Source: Cylindrospermum sp. NIES-4074
Lineage (GTDB): Bacteria; Cyanobacteriota; Cyanobacteriia; Cyanobacteriales; Nostocaceae
DNA: 64,000 bases
Direction of reading: 5' to 3'
Assembly (NCBI GenBank): GCA_003994795.1
Contig: AP018269.1
Span: 4,799,677 to 4,863,676 of the forward strand
Shown here: piece after piece, positions 8,664 through 17,507 of the stretch
How positions within the stretch are numbered: the first letter of the stretch is position 1
Layout of the letters: every line of letters starts with the position of its first letter
Translations under genes and position numbers: made by a program
Notes under the pieces: generated by a model
What the model saw: the letters and a program-made list of their open reading frames with translations, nothing else
The model's database searches: none
What the model was told of the DNA's origin: nothing

Positions 8664-9035
8664 CTAATAGCGTTTAATCGGTAAAATACGCACCCTAGAT
8701 TGGGCTTTGTCAACTGTTACCAAAGCGCCTGACAAGAGTGAAGATTCAAATTGGTTCAGGGCTGAAATGACTATATTTTCAATACTGCTGGGCAAAATAT
8801 CCTGAGTTCTAACCTGAATGACGCTGGGAGTATCGGCACCCGTTGCCGCTAACAGAGAACCGAAGTCCAAATCGTGGGTAAAGACGATATATCCATTAGT
8901 TTTTGCCCACTCCATAATTACCGAATCTTTTTCACGAGGATCGCCAACGGTAGACCAGTGGATAGAGGTAATGTTATACTTTTCAAAAACCGCAACCCAA
9001 TCAGGGGAAAGGTTCATATCAATCAAAATTTTCAT
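8664..9035 (-). CDS. DUF5615 PIN-like toxin
   Basis: 123 residues of the DUF5615/Mut7-C-like PIN family: ILIDMNLSP at the N-terminus, WAKTNGYIVFTHDLDFG in the middle, with acidic residues at the positions expected for a metal-dependent nuclease. It overlaps the upstream DUF433 gene by 4 nt (ATGA). DUF433-DUF5615 pairs are widespread in cyanobacteria and are regarded as toxin-antitoxin modules; RNase activity is inferred from the fold. The pair lies at the edge of an accessory island. Confidence 0.85.
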   Translation of the reverse strand: MKILIDMNLSPDWVAVFEKYNITSIHWSTVGDPREKDSVIMEWAKTNGYIVFTHDLDFGSLLAATGADTPSVIQVRTQDILPSSIENIVISALNQFESSLLSGALVTVDKAQSRVRILPIKRY

Positions 9036-9262
9036 GCACTTATAAGCGGGACTTCAATTTCTTCAGCCCGCCATGCAGCATAGGCAAGTGCCTCATAGAT
9101 ATCTGCTTCTTCAAGGTAGGGATAAGCCTTGAGTATGTCGTTTGAACTGTGTCCAGATGCCATTAAGCCAACGATAGTACCAACGGTGACACGCATTCCC
9201 CGAATGCAGGGTTTGCCGCCCATTACTTCTGGGTTGCGGGTAATTCTGGTAAGATTTTGCAT
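9032..9262 (-). CDS. DUF433 antitoxin
   Basis: I choose the ATG at 9262, giving 76 residues: a longer frame reaches 9358, but its first 32 residues do not look like the family. The core 'TRITRNPEVMGGKPCIRGMRV' is typical DUF433, a winged-helix-like domain that binds DNA and its toxin. The region SSNDILKAYPYLEEADIYEALAYA completes it. GAGG precedes the chosen start. It is translationally coupled to the DUF5615 gene by ATGA and probably autoregulates the pair. Confidence 0.85.
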   Translation of the reverse strand: MQNLTRITRNPEVMGGKPCIRGMRVTVGTIVGLMASGHSSNDILKAYPYLEEADIYEALAYAAWRAEEIEVPLISA

Positions 9263-9376
9263 GGCTGTTGCCTCGCTATAGCTGATTGATTGGATTGGGA
9301 AACCAGAAATGGCTAGGGAATACCAAGCCATCATTAGTGAAAGGTTTTGGTATTCCATAGTCTCAATTAGAGGCTC

Positions 9377-9739
9377 TTATATCTGGGGAATTAGCATTGG
9401 CCAACATTCTTCAATATATGTACAAAGCTGGTCGTAGCTCTTGCGCTTGAGGTAGGGCAAGTCGTAAGGGTTAATTCCCTGACTCTTAGCGTTTTCTAGA
9501 ATGATAGCAATGAGCCGGTTACAAGCTTTCGCCTCAAGTTCAGCCTTTGCTATACGGCGATCCTCGGCCTCTGCTTCGGCCTTCTCTTTTTGTCTCTGGC
9601 GACTAAGTTGGATTGCCTCCTGACACTTAGTAAGGAATGCGATTGGGTCTTCCATCTCGAGAAGATTGGACAACCATAGCAGGATATCTGGTTGCAACTG
9701 ATGCTCACTTGAGTTATCATTGTCCATACTAATAGTCAT
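9377..9739 (-). CDS. Conserved hypothetical, coiled-coil, 120 aa
   Basis: 120 residues without a named family that I recognise. Residues about 38-75 form a charged helix rich in Arg, Lys, Glu and Ala (SRQRQKEKAEAEAEDRR), likely a coiled coil. A C-terminal part ends with LPYLKRKSYDQLCTYIEEC. A second ATG five codons in (MDNDN) could be the true start. It lies upstream of the DUF433 gene in the same direction with a gap of about 110 nt, so it may share a transcript with the toxin-antitoxin pair. Confidence 0.55.
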   Translation of the reverse strand: MTISMDNDNSSEHQLQPDILLWLSNLLEMEDPIAFLTKCQEAIQLSRQRQKEKAEAEAEDRRIAKAELEAKACNRLIAIILENAKSQGINPYDLPYLKRKSYDQLCTYIEECWPMLIPQI

Positions 9740-9950
9740 AAAAAATTTTTCCTTGTTTTGATTGACGGTCTAAAATCACTCAGCCAGACCGTTAACAGCT
9801 AACCAGGTTACAAAATTTTGAAAATATTAAGAAGACGCTATCTGGACTGGTACTCCAGGTGGCGTATTTTCGTTTTTTTGCACCCTAGCTTCAGATATCG
9901 TAGCAACCCTTCTCAAATATGTCAATGCAGCATAGCTATATTTCTGTATT

Positions 9951-9970
9951 TACAGTATAGTTATACTGTA
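9951..9970. promoter_or_regulatory. Perfect 20-bp palindrome before hsdS
   Basis: TACAGTATA (9951-9959) and TATACTGTA (9962-9970) are perfect inverted arms with a GT centre, 16 nt before the hsdS start. The position overlaps where a promoter or operator would act. A partial related string (CATAGCTATATTTCTG) lies just upstream. Confidence 0.45.
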
Positions 9971-9985
9971 TAGCAGCTAAAATCT

Positions 9986-10567
9986 ATGTCTCATCCTGTT
10001 TTGCCTCTCAAAGAGTTGGTGCAAATATATCAAGGAGTTACGCTGAACCGTTACCAAGACGATCATGGTTCACAAGAGCGCATTATTAACTCGCGCAATC
10101 TTGAGCAAATATATATCGGCGGTGAATTAAGCACTGCTCAAATTAACGCATCCAAGCTCTCTCAGTACAGATTGCATGCTGATGACGTAGTTATTACAAT
10201 TCGAGGAACTCCCCTTAAGGCATCATTGGTAACAGATGAAGTGCAAGGGTGCTTGCCAAATCAAAACTTAGCAGTTTTGCGTCCAAAGGCACAAATTAAT
10301 CCAGTGTTTTTAGCTGTATTGATGCGTTCAAAATGGTTAGAACAGCATCTTGTTACCTTATATAGTCAATCTATTGGAACTCAGTTGCTGAAAATTTCCC
10401 AATTACGTGACATGCAGATACCATTACCTAATCTAAATACACAAAATAAATTAGCCCAACTCTTTTTAGCGGCTGAACGTTATACCCAAATTACTTTAGA
10501 GACACTAGAAATACGGAATAGTTTGACTCAATTAACTTTTTCTCAAATCTTAGAAGGAGAGCAATGA
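9986..10567 (+). CDS. hsdS: Type I restriction-modification specificity subunit, half-size
   Basis: 193 residues with one target-recognition domain: LKELVQIYQGVTL near the N-terminus, then GDELS-like GGELSTAQIN, DDVVITIRG and the conserved IGTQLLKISQLRDMQIPLP, followed by a C-terminal helix. Full HsdS proteins of about 400 residues have two such units, so this one would have to act as a dimer, as some half-HsdS proteins do. It overlaps hsdM by 4 nt (ATGA). Most systems place hsdM first, so the order S-M is less common. Confidence 0.8.
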   Translation: MSHPVLPLKELVQIYQGVTLNRYQDDHGSQERIINSRNLEQIYIGGELSTAQINASKLSQYRLHADDVVITIRGTPLKASLVTDEVQGCLPNQNLAVLRPKAQINPVFLAVLMRSKWLEQHLVTLYSQSIGTQLLKISQLRDMQIPLPNLNTQNKLAQLFLAAERYTQITLETLEIRNSLTQLTFSQILEGEQ

Positions 10568-12057
10568 TAACTTTACAGGAATTGGAGCGAGGACTTTGGA
10601 TTGCTGCCGATATTCTACGCGGTCATTTTAGTGTCAGTGATTATAACAAATATTTGTTGAGGCTCTTATTTCTCAAGCATTTATCTGACGTATTTAAGGA
10701 AAATTCTGAAGAAATTGAACAGGAAATAGATAATCAAGATTTGGTATGGAACAGACAAAAAGACTTCTATGTATTTGTGCCTGAGTGTTCTCGTTGGAGT
10801 TACTTGCAGCGTTTTGATAGAAATATTGGTAATGCACTTAATATAGCATCTAAAGATATTGAATATAAAAACCCACGTCTAGAGAGAATTTTTACTAGTA
10901 TTGACTTTGAAAATCAACATAATTATTTTGCTTCTGGACAGCATGACACGATACTGCGTCAATTAATTGAGCATTTCTCACATCTCAATCTTGGGTACAG
11001 CAACCTTGATGAACCAGATATATTGGGAAAGGCTTGCGAATATCTAATTGAGAAATTTGCGGGTGATTCTGGAAAATATCGTGGAGAGTTCTATACCCCA
11101 AATAAGATAGCAGAATTGTTAGTTAATCTACTGGGTGTAGAAAAGGGAATGAAAATTTGTGATCCTGTCTGCGGAGTTGGTGGGTTTCTGGTCACATCTG
11201 CAAATTACATAAAACAGGTGGGATTAAATATAGAAGATGTATCTTTCTATGGGCAGGAGAAAGACTTAGAAACTTGGGTCATTGCCAAAATAAATTTGCT
11301 ATTGCACGGCGTCTTTAATTGTGATATCCGATTGGGGGATACACTCCGCGACCCTCAACTATTCCAAGACAGAGAATTAATACTTTTTGATAGGGTAATT
11401 GCTGACCCACCGTTTAGTCCTAAGAATTGGGGTGACGAGAGAGATGGCTTTGACCCTTATTATCGGTTTCGATATGGAGTACCGCCAAAAAATAATGGCG
11501 ACTTTGCTTTTATTCAGCACATATTAGCCACGTTAGGAAAAACTGGCAAAGCGGCAATAATAGTAGCGAATGGCGTATTATTTCGCGGAGGTAAAGAAGG
11601 CTTGATTCGTGAAAGAATTCTTGAAGAAGACTTAATTGAAACGGTTATTAGTCTTGCGCCTAACTTGTTATACGGTACTGGCATACCTGCTAACATCTTA
11701 ATTTTTAATCGAAGTAAACCAGAGAAATGTAAAAATAAGATACTATTCATTGATGCTAGTAGCAAATACCAAAAGATTGGAAATCAAAATTCTTTACAAT
11801 TAGAAGATATTACTTATATCGTCACGAGCTATCAAGCTTTTACAGATGAAGAAGGGTATGCTAGGGTCGTTTCTCTTGAAGAGATAGCGCACAATGACTA
11901 TATCCTTAACATCAACCGCTATGTGCTACCTCCCACCGAAAAGGACAAAATTGATATTGAGGCAGAAATTATTAAGCTGCGTGAATTAGAGGCTGCACGT
12001 GCTAAAGCCGAAAATGATATGAATGGATACCTGCGCGAATTGGGAGTAAATTTATGA
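10564..12057 (+). CDS. hsdM: Type I restriction-modification DNA adenine methyltransferase
   Basis: 497 residues with an N-terminal HsdM helical domain and an N6-adenine methylase domain. The S-adenosylmethionine motif I is DPVCGVGGFL (near residue 200), preceded by GEFYTPNKIAELL. The catalytic motif IV is DPPF (near 282) instead of the more usual NPPF; both forms occur. Length is normal and the frame is intact, so methylation activity is likely. The start overlaps hsdS by 4 nt and AAGGAG precedes it. No hsdR follows: the next gene begins at 12053 but breaks after eight codons, where a tnpB element starts. Confidence 0.92.
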   Translation: MITLQELERGLWIAADILRGHFSVSDYNKYLLRLLFLKHLSDVFKENSEEIEQEIDNQDLVWNRQKDFYVFVPECSRWSYLQRFDRNIGNALNIASKDIEYKNPRLERIFTSIDFENQHNYFASGQHDTILRQLIEHFSHLNLGYSNLDEPDILGKACEYLIEKFAGDSGKYRGEFYTPNKIAELLVNLLGVEKGMKICDPVCGVGGFLVTSANYIKQVGLNIEDVSFYGQEKDLETWVIAKINLLLHGVFNCDIRLGDTLRDPQLFQDRELILFDRVIADPPFSPKNWGDERDGFDPYYRFRYGVPPKNNGDFAFIQHILATLGKTGKAAIIVANGVLFRGGKEGLIRERILEEDLIETVISLAPNLLYGTGIPANILIFNRSKPEKCKNKILFIDASSKYQKIGNQNSLQLEDITYIVTSYQAFTDEEGYARVVSLEEIAHNDYILNINRYVLPPTEKDKIDIEAEIIKLRELEAARAKAENDMNGYLRELGVNL

Positions 12058-12079
12058 GTCAATATAAACGCAACTACTA
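12053..12079 (+). pseudogene. Start of a third operon gene, cut off after 8 codons
   Basis: An ATG overlaps the hsdM stop (ATGA), exactly as hsdM overlaps hsdS. The frame reads MSQYKRNY and then stops at TAG. The next 120 nt look like the left flank of the tnpB element. I infer that an operon gene (perhaps hsdR) was interrupted and its remainder lost, because no helicase/nuclease remnant is found beyond tnpB. Confidence 0.4.
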
Positions 12080-12171
12080 GGACAGAAATGTACCATGCAA
12101 GGAGTAGCCGTTACTGAAACTATCACCACCATCTGACAACATCCGGAAACACAAAACGCGAGATTGTGGTC

Positions 12172-12177
12172 TATAAT
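12172..12177 (+). promoter_or_regulatory. Probable tnpB -10 element
   Basis: A perfect TATAAT lies 28 nt before the tnpB ATG, in a context of ATTGTGGTC upstream. No strong -35 is visible. Confidence 0.4.
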
Positions 12178-12205
12178 ATTAGTCAACTGTGAGAAAGTCG
12201 AACTC

Positions 12206-13369
12206 ATGGAACAAGTATTGACAGTAGTTTGTAAACTCAACCCCACACCAAAACAGTCTGAAGAAATTGAACTAGTTCTTAAGGCTTTTGCAGATGCGTG
12301 TAACCACGCCAACCAGCAAGTTAAGCCACAAATAACCAGTAAAACCACTATTCAAAATATGGTTTATAAAGACCTTCGGGCTTTGTTTGGGCTGAGTGCA
12401 AATCTGGCTGTTCGTGCTTGTGCTAGGGTGGGAGCCAATCGGAAAACTGCCAAGCAAAAAGATCAGCAAGTTTTGACATTTAAGCCAACATCAGCTGATT
12501 ATGATGCCAGAATCTTCTCTTTTAGAGAGAAAGATTGGACTGTGAGCTTGACTTTAATGAATGGTCGGGAACATATCAAAATTGATGCTGGTAATTACCA
12601 AAGAGGTAAACTCAAAGGAGGTAAGCCAACTTCTGCTCAACTGTGTAAACATCGTGATGGTAACTACTACATCCACATCCAAATTAAGGAAGTCGCGACA
12701 GCACTAATTAAGTCAAACAATGTGATTGGTGTTGACTTTGGGCGCAGAGATATTGCTGTAACTAGCAATGGTGATAAGTGGGATGGTCAGCAAATCAACG
12801 ATGTTAGAGATAAGTTTTTTAGAGTCAGATCATCTCTTCAGAAAAAAGCTACGAAAGGCACAAGATCAACTCGTCGTCGTGCGAGAAAGATTTTGCAACG
12901 GCTGTCGGGTTCAGAGAGACGATTCCAACAATGGCTTAACCACAAAATCAGCAAATCCATTATTCAGGACGCATTGAAAATCGATGCAGTTGTAGCAATT
13001 GAGAACTTGACTGGTATTCGAGAAAGAACAAACCAACAACCAAGAAACAAAACAGAACGTAGACGCTCTAATTCTTGGTCGTTTTATCAGTTGCGGTCTT
13101 TTTTAGAATACAAAGGGATTCAATTCGGAGTAGAAGTAATTGCTGTACCTCCGGCATATACCAGTCAAACCTGCCACTGCTGCCTGCATATTGGGTTGCG
13201 TTCTGATAAGCGTTTCAAGTGCGGAAATTGTGGATGGAGTGGTGACGCTGATTTGAACGGAGCAAAAAATATTGCTGCTCTTGGGGCTGCTTTTGTAAAC
13301 CAGCCTGGAGGCACGAACCGTTTGTACTGTAATCTCAGCACAGACAGTTCAGGGCTACTAAAAGCCTAG
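12206..13369 (+). CDS. tnpB: RNA-guided endonuclease TnpB (IS200/IS605 family)
   Basis: 387 residues from the ATG at 12206; an in-frame ATG 42 nt upstream gives a longer form that overlaps the TATAAT box and is less likely. N-terminal helix-turn-helix region, then the split RuvC nuclease: IGVDFGRRDIAV (first Asp), VVAIENLTGI (Glu), and DADLNGAKNIAA (last Asp). A four-Cys zinc ribbon (CHCC...CGNC) lies before the last motif. All catalytic residues are present. TnpB is an RNA-guided DNA nuclease, the ancestor of Cas12, and helps retain the transposon. It has no TnpA partner here and would depend on one elsewhere. Confidence 0.93.
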   Translation: MEQVLTVVCKLNPTPKQSEEIELVLKAFADACNHANQQVKPQITSKTTIQNMVYKDLRALFGLSANLAVRACARVGANRKTAKQKDQQVLTFKPTSADYDARIFSFREKDWTVSLTLMNGREHIKIDAGNYQRGKLKGGKPTSAQLCKHRDGNYYIHIQIKEVATALIKSNNVIGVDFGRRDIAVTSNGDKWDGQQINDVRDKFFRVRSSLQKKATKGTRSTRRRARKILQRLSGSERRFQQWLNHKISKSIIQDALKIDAVVAIENLTGIRERTNQQPRNKTERRRSNSWSFYQLRSFLEYKGIQFGVEVIAVPPAYTSQTCHCCLHIGLRSDKRFKCGNCGWSGDADLNGAKNIAALGAAFVNQPGGTNRLYCNLSTDSSGLLKA

Positions 13370-13439
13370 ACTGTACCGCAAGGTCGGTGTAGGTAGTTTA
13401 CGTTATGATAGAAAACAGTCCGGTTGCAAATGTGTTTGA

Positions 13440-16118
13440 GTGAATTATCCTGCGCCGTCTCCAGAACTTGACCTTGGGTCGATTTTTCCCTTTGAGTTAG
13501 ATCAATTCCAGCAGGATGCGATCGCCTCCTTGAATGCTGGACGCTCAGTAGTTGTATGTGCGCCCACAGGCTCAGGCAAAACATTGGTAGGGGAATACGC
13601 CATTTATCGCGCCCTGTCGCGAGGCAAGCGTGTATTTTACACAACACCTCTGAAGGCGTTGTCAAATCAAAAACTACGTGATTTTCGAGAAAAATTTGGA
13701 TCAGATCAAGTCGGTTTGTTAACTGGAGATGCCTCCATTAACAGAGAAGCCCCGATTTTGGTCATGACTACAGAAATCTTTAGAAATATGCTCTATGGCA
13801 CACCCATAGGGCAAATCGGCATTTCATTAGTAGATGTGGAAGCAGTGGTATTAGATGAATGCCACTACATGAACGATCGCCAACGGGGTACAGTTTGGGA
13901 AGAATCAATTATCTATTGCCCCCGTGAAGTCCAACTTGTAGCCCTTTCCGCCACAGTTGCCAACAGCGATCAACTCACCGACTGGCTAAATCGAGTTCAC
14001 GGCCCCACAGACCTGATTTACTCCGATTTTCGTCCAGTCCCCTTAGAATTTCACTTTTGCAATCCCAAGGGATTATTTCCCCTGCTAAACGAAAGCAAAA
14101 CCAAAATTAACCCCCGTTTATCAAAGCGAGGGGGGAAAAAGGGCAAATTTGAAAAGGGGAGAACTGGTAGACCAGAGGCTCCCAGCATCGTTTACACCCT
14201 CAGCCAACTAGAGCAACGGGATATGTTGCCAGCAATTTACTTTATCTTCAGTCGCCGGGGATGTGATAAAGCCGTGGCGGAAGTGGGTGATTTATGGCTG
14301 GTAAATAATGAAGAATCCCAAATACTACGGCGACAAATTGATGATTTTTTAAACCGCAATCCTGAAGCTGGACGTTCGGGACAAATTGCGCCTCTATACC
14401 GAGGAATTGCCGCTCACCATGCCGGGATTTTGCCTGCCTGGAAAGTCTTAGTAGAAGAACTATTTCAGCAGGGTTTAATTAAAGTAGTTTTTGCCACCGA
14501 AACCCTAGCAGCGGGAATTAATATGCCCGCCCGGACAACAGTTATTTCCACCCTTTCCAAGCGTACCGATAACGGACACCGCTTATTGAAAGCTTCCGAA
14601 TTCCTGCAAATGTCAGGCCGAGCCGGTCGCCGGGGAATGGATTTACAAGGCCACGTAGTCGCAGTCCAAACTCCCTTTGAAGGAGCCAAAGAAGCTGCGT
14701 ATTTAGCTACATCTGAGGCAGATCCTTTAGTCAGCCAGTTTACACCTAGCTACGGTATGGTGCTGAACTTACTGCAAACCCATACTCTAGAGCAAACCAG
14801 AGAACTGATAGAACGCAGTTTTGGGCAGTATATGGCAACCTTGCATTTAAGGCCAGATTATGAGGAAATTGCCGAAATCCAAGCCCAATTAACTGAACTC
14901 CAGGCACAAATTGCCGCAGTTGATGAAAATGAACTGGCTGTGTATGAGAAATTACGGCAACGTCTTAAAGTAGAACGCCAGATATTGAGAACTCTGCAAG
15001 AACAAGCGCAGGAAGATAGACAAGAACAACTGGCGATGATGCTAGATTTTGCCGTATCCGGGACGTTGCTGAGTCTAAAAGACAAAAATATTACGGTAAC
15101 TGCGCCCATAACAGCCGTGTTAGTTGGCAAAAGCCAGTCTGCTGCTGGGCAAAATCCTTATTTGGTATGCTTGGGGCGAGATAACCGTTGGTATGTGGCA
15201 ACTTCTACCGATGTAGTCGATTTATATGCCGAACTGCCACGGGTGGAAGTACCGCCTGATATGTTACCACCACCAGAACTAATCTTCAAACGGGGACAGT
15301 GCATCCGGGGTAATGAAGAAACCGCCGCAGTTGCCCAACGTATACCTGATCCTGAAGCGATTATGTACTTGCCTCCAGAAGTAGCAGAACAACTCAGTCG
15401 CGTTACTGCTGTTCAAGAGCAATTAGAAAATCACCCCTTACATGAATCAGGCAACGTTACCACCATATTTAAACGCCAAGCACGCTGCATCGAATTAGAA
15501 GCCGAAATCGAAGAGTTGCAATCACGAGTAGGACAACAGTCCCAACGTCATTGGGAAGAGTTTCTCAGTTTAATTGAAATTTTGCAGCACTTTGGGGGTT
15601 TGGATAACTTAGTTCCCACAACATTGGGACAAATCGCGGCAGCAATTCGGGGCGAAAATGAATTGTGGATAGGTTTAGTATTCGCTAGTGGTGAATTGAA
15701 TAACTTAGATCCGCACCATTTAGCGGCGGCTGCGGCGGCTTTAGTGACAGAAACACCCCGTCCTGATAGTAAGGTACGCTTTGACCTGAGTAATGAGGTG
15801 ACAGCAGCCTTAGAGAAGTTGAAGGGAATTCGTCGCCAAATGTTCCAAATGCAACGGCGCTATAATGTGGCCTTGCCTATTTGGTTGGAATTTGAGTTGA
15901 TTGCGATCGTGGAACAGTGGGCGCTGGGAATGGAGTGGATAGAACTGTGCGAAAACACCACCTTAGATGAAGGTGATGTGGTGCGACTTTTGCGCCGGAC
16001 ATTGGATTTATTATCCCAGATCCCCCATGTTCCTAATTTGCCAGATTCCTTACAGCGTAATGCTTACCGGGCGATGCAGCTGATTGACCGATTCCCAGTG
16101 AATGAAGTGATGGAGTGA
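13440..16118 (+). CDS. Ski2/MTR4-like DExH RNA helicase (ISE2-type)
   Basis: 892 residues from a GTG start. Walker A PTGSGKT is near residue 40, motif II is DECH near 140, motif III is SAT, and motif VI is QMSGRAGRRG near 390. The C-terminal half carries an arch-like coiled region and a DSHCT-type helical end. This is the cyanobacterial relative of the chloroplast helicase ISE2, linked to RNA processing. Residues about 215-245 (basic, Lys/Gly/Arg-rich) are coded by a repeat-like insertion at about 14095-14165 with a CCCCCG...CGAGGGGG hairpin. It lies just downstream of the tnpB element but reads as intact. Confidence 0.9.
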   Translation: MNYPAPSPELDLGSIFPFELDQFQQDAIASLNAGRSVVVCAPTGSGKTLVGEYAIYRALSRGKRVFYTTPLKALSNQKLRDFREKFGSDQVGLLTGDASINREAPILVMTTEIFRNMLYGTPIGQIGISLVDVEAVVLDECHYMNDRQRGTVWEESIIYCPREVQLVALSATVANSDQLTDWLNRVHGPTDLIYSDFRPVPLEFHFCNPKGLFPLLNESKTKINPRLSKRGGKKGKFEKGRTGRPEAPSIVYTLSQLEQRDMLPAIYFIFSRRGCDKAVAEVGDLWLVNNEESQILRRQIDDFLNRNPEAGRSGQIAPLYRGIAAHHAGILPAWKVLVEELFQQGLIKVVFATETLAAGINMPARTTVISTLSKRTDNGHRLLKASEFLQMSGRAGRRGMDLQGHVVAVQTPFEGAKEAAYLATSEADPLVSQFTPSYGMVLNLLQTHTLEQTRELIERSFGQYMATLHLRPDYEEIAEIQAQLTELQAQIAAVDENELAVYEKLRQRLKVERQILRTLQEQAQEDRQEQLAMMLDFAVSGTLLSLKDKNITVTAPITAVLVGKSQSAAGQNPYLVCLGRDNRWYVATSTDVVDLYAELPRVEVPPDMLPPPELIFKRGQCIRGNEETAAVAQRIPDPEAIMYLPPEVAEQLSRVTAVQEQLENHPLHESGNVTTIFKRQARCIELEAEIEELQSRVGQQSQRHWEEFLSLIEILQHFGGLDNLVPTTLGQIAAAIRGENELWIGLVFASGELNNLDPHHLAAAAAALVTETPRPDSKVRFDLSNEVTAALEKLKGIRRQMFQMQRRYNVALPIWLEFELIAIVEQWALGMEWIELCENTTLDEGDVVRLLRRTLDLLSQIPHVPNLPDSLQRNAYRAMQLIDRFPVNEVME

Positions 16119-16191
16119 GGAATTGGGAGTCCTCAACTTTGAGGATAATAGTGTCGCTGTCAATTATGATAGCGACAAAAGATTTAAAAGC

Positions 16192-16563
16192 CTAATAAAC
16201 TAAGGGTTGACCACCTTGGAGAGTACGTAAAGCATTTACACAATATGGGCAGTCACAGCCAAATGTGGCGATCGCTTTATTGCTTTCCTCTTCAGTAAAG
16301 TCTAACATAGCAATGTTTTTGTCAGATGGCTGGGCTGAGACTTGAGATGCAGGCGTAGAACGAGATACCTGATTTGTTTGTGCAACCCGAATACAGACAA
16401 ACTTATCGTAGCTAATATGTGGATGACGTATACAAGCTTCACCATTTTTTAGACGCAGAACTGGTTGGGCTGCATGGACAGGATTCACCAACGCTAGCGT
16501 AGACATCAGAGAAGTAAAAATTGTGGAGCTAGATAGTAAACTCAGTATTAATTTTCTATTCAT
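16192..16563 (-). CDS. Secreted Cys-containing hypothetical protein
   Basis: I choose the ATG at 16563 (MNRKLILS), which gives 123 residues; seven more codons are open upstream. Residues 2-32 form a signal peptide ending at VHAAQP. The mature part has Cys in ACIRHPH and FVCIR and a closer cluster GCDCPYCVNAL near the C-terminus. The spacing could support two disulfides or metal binding. No family is recognised. It is convergent with the helicase gene, 73 nt away. Confidence 0.6.
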   Translation of the reverse strand: MNRKLILSLLSSSTIFTSLMSTLALVNPVHAAQPVLRLKNGEACIRHPHISYDKFVCIRVAQTNQVSRSTPASQVSAQPSDKNIAMLDFTEEESNKAIATFGCDCPYCVNALRTLQGGQPLVY

Positions 16564-16770
16564 AGGTTTTCTTGCAAAACGCATCTGAACGCTAAGGCTA
16601 TCCGATTAACTGTTACAGGTCAAGAGACTGTTGATCAGGATTCGCCAAAATTTATAACTTGGTTTAATTAATTCGATCTATGTCATAAATATACAGCGTG
16701 GCAAGGTATTTAAATGCTGTAGCCACAGGTAAAGGATTTCAATGAAATTAAAATTTAGTGCCTACATTAG

Positions 16771-17448
16771 CTACTGCTGCACCTGCTGGATCAGGGTTTG
16801 TGTTTGTTGATAACTTTGAGTATTCCCTTGCTGAAGAAAAAGTCTTGCAGCTTGCTTAAGATCCGCAATAGCTTTAGTCTTATCGCCTAAAGTATATTGG
16901 GCAAGTCCCCGGTTTCCGTAGGCATCAGCTAGGTTGGGATTAATACTTATTGCTTGGTTAAAGTCTTTGATGGCTGCTTGGGGATTTCTTTGTTTAAAAT
17001 AGGCGAGTCCGCGATTATAGTAGGCATCTACAGACTGCGGATCTATTCTCAATGTTTGGTTAAAATCAGCGATCGCACTCTGGAGATTTCCCAGTTCTGC
17101 ATAAACAGTGCCCCGACTGTTATATGCATCTGTATGCTGGGGATTGAGTTGTAGCGCTTGGTTAAAGTCTGCAATAGCTGCTTGAAAGTCTCTGATTTGC
17201 GATTTAGCCAGACCCCGGAGGCAAAAACCCTCGTAAAATCGAGGATTAAGCTGCACTACGGTGTTAAAATCGGCGATCGCTCCGCTGAAGTTACCCTGCT
17301 CAAGTTTTTGCGCCCCTTGGTTATAGTATTCCTGAAAATTCATCTGTTTCATGGGCCTTTGTGGCGCTTGGCCATGAACAACTGTAGATATTCCACTCAA
17401 CACACTCGTTATTCCCAAAATGGCGATCGCTCGCTTGATCTGGTTCAT
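16771..17448 (-). CDS. Secreted TPR-repeat protein
   Basis: 225 residues. Residues 1-27 are a signal peptide (AIAILGITSVLSG...VHGQ). The rest is five tetratricopeptide repeats of 34 residues with the pattern 'A.ADFNQAL.LNP...AY..RG', which is the common cyanobacterial TPR type. Such proteins act as protein-protein scaffolds in the periplasm or at thylakoids. It is downstream of mntH in the same direction with a gap of 59 nt. Confidence 0.82.
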   Translation of the reverse strand: MNQIKRAIAILGITSVLSGISTVVHGQAPQRPMKQMNFQEYYNQGAQKLEQGNFSGAIADFNTVVQLNPRFYEGFCLRGLAKSQIRDFQAAIADFNQALQLNPQHTDAYNSRGTVYAELGNLQSAIADFNQTLRIDPQSVDAYYNRGLAYFKQRNPQAAIKDFNQAISINPNLADAYGNRGLAQYTLGDKTKAIADLKQAARLFLQQGNTQSYQQTQTLIQQVQQ

Positions 17449-17507
17449 CTCTTGACCCCTTCAGACTTGCATTATGAGGTTAGATTTGCCCCATATCATC
17501 ATTCTAA

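Larger units (their letters stand above)
12080..13430 (+). mobile_element. IS200/IS605-type element with tnpB only
   Basis: The element contains an intact tnpB and no tnpA. The flanks share a related string: ATGTACC.GCAAGG followed by GTAG and TTAC occurs near 12090-12115 on the left and near 13375-13401 on the right. Exact ends cannot be fixed by eye because this family makes no target duplication or inverted repeats. The 3' flank would be expected to carry the guide (omega/re) RNA scaffold if the system is active. Confidence 0.55.
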
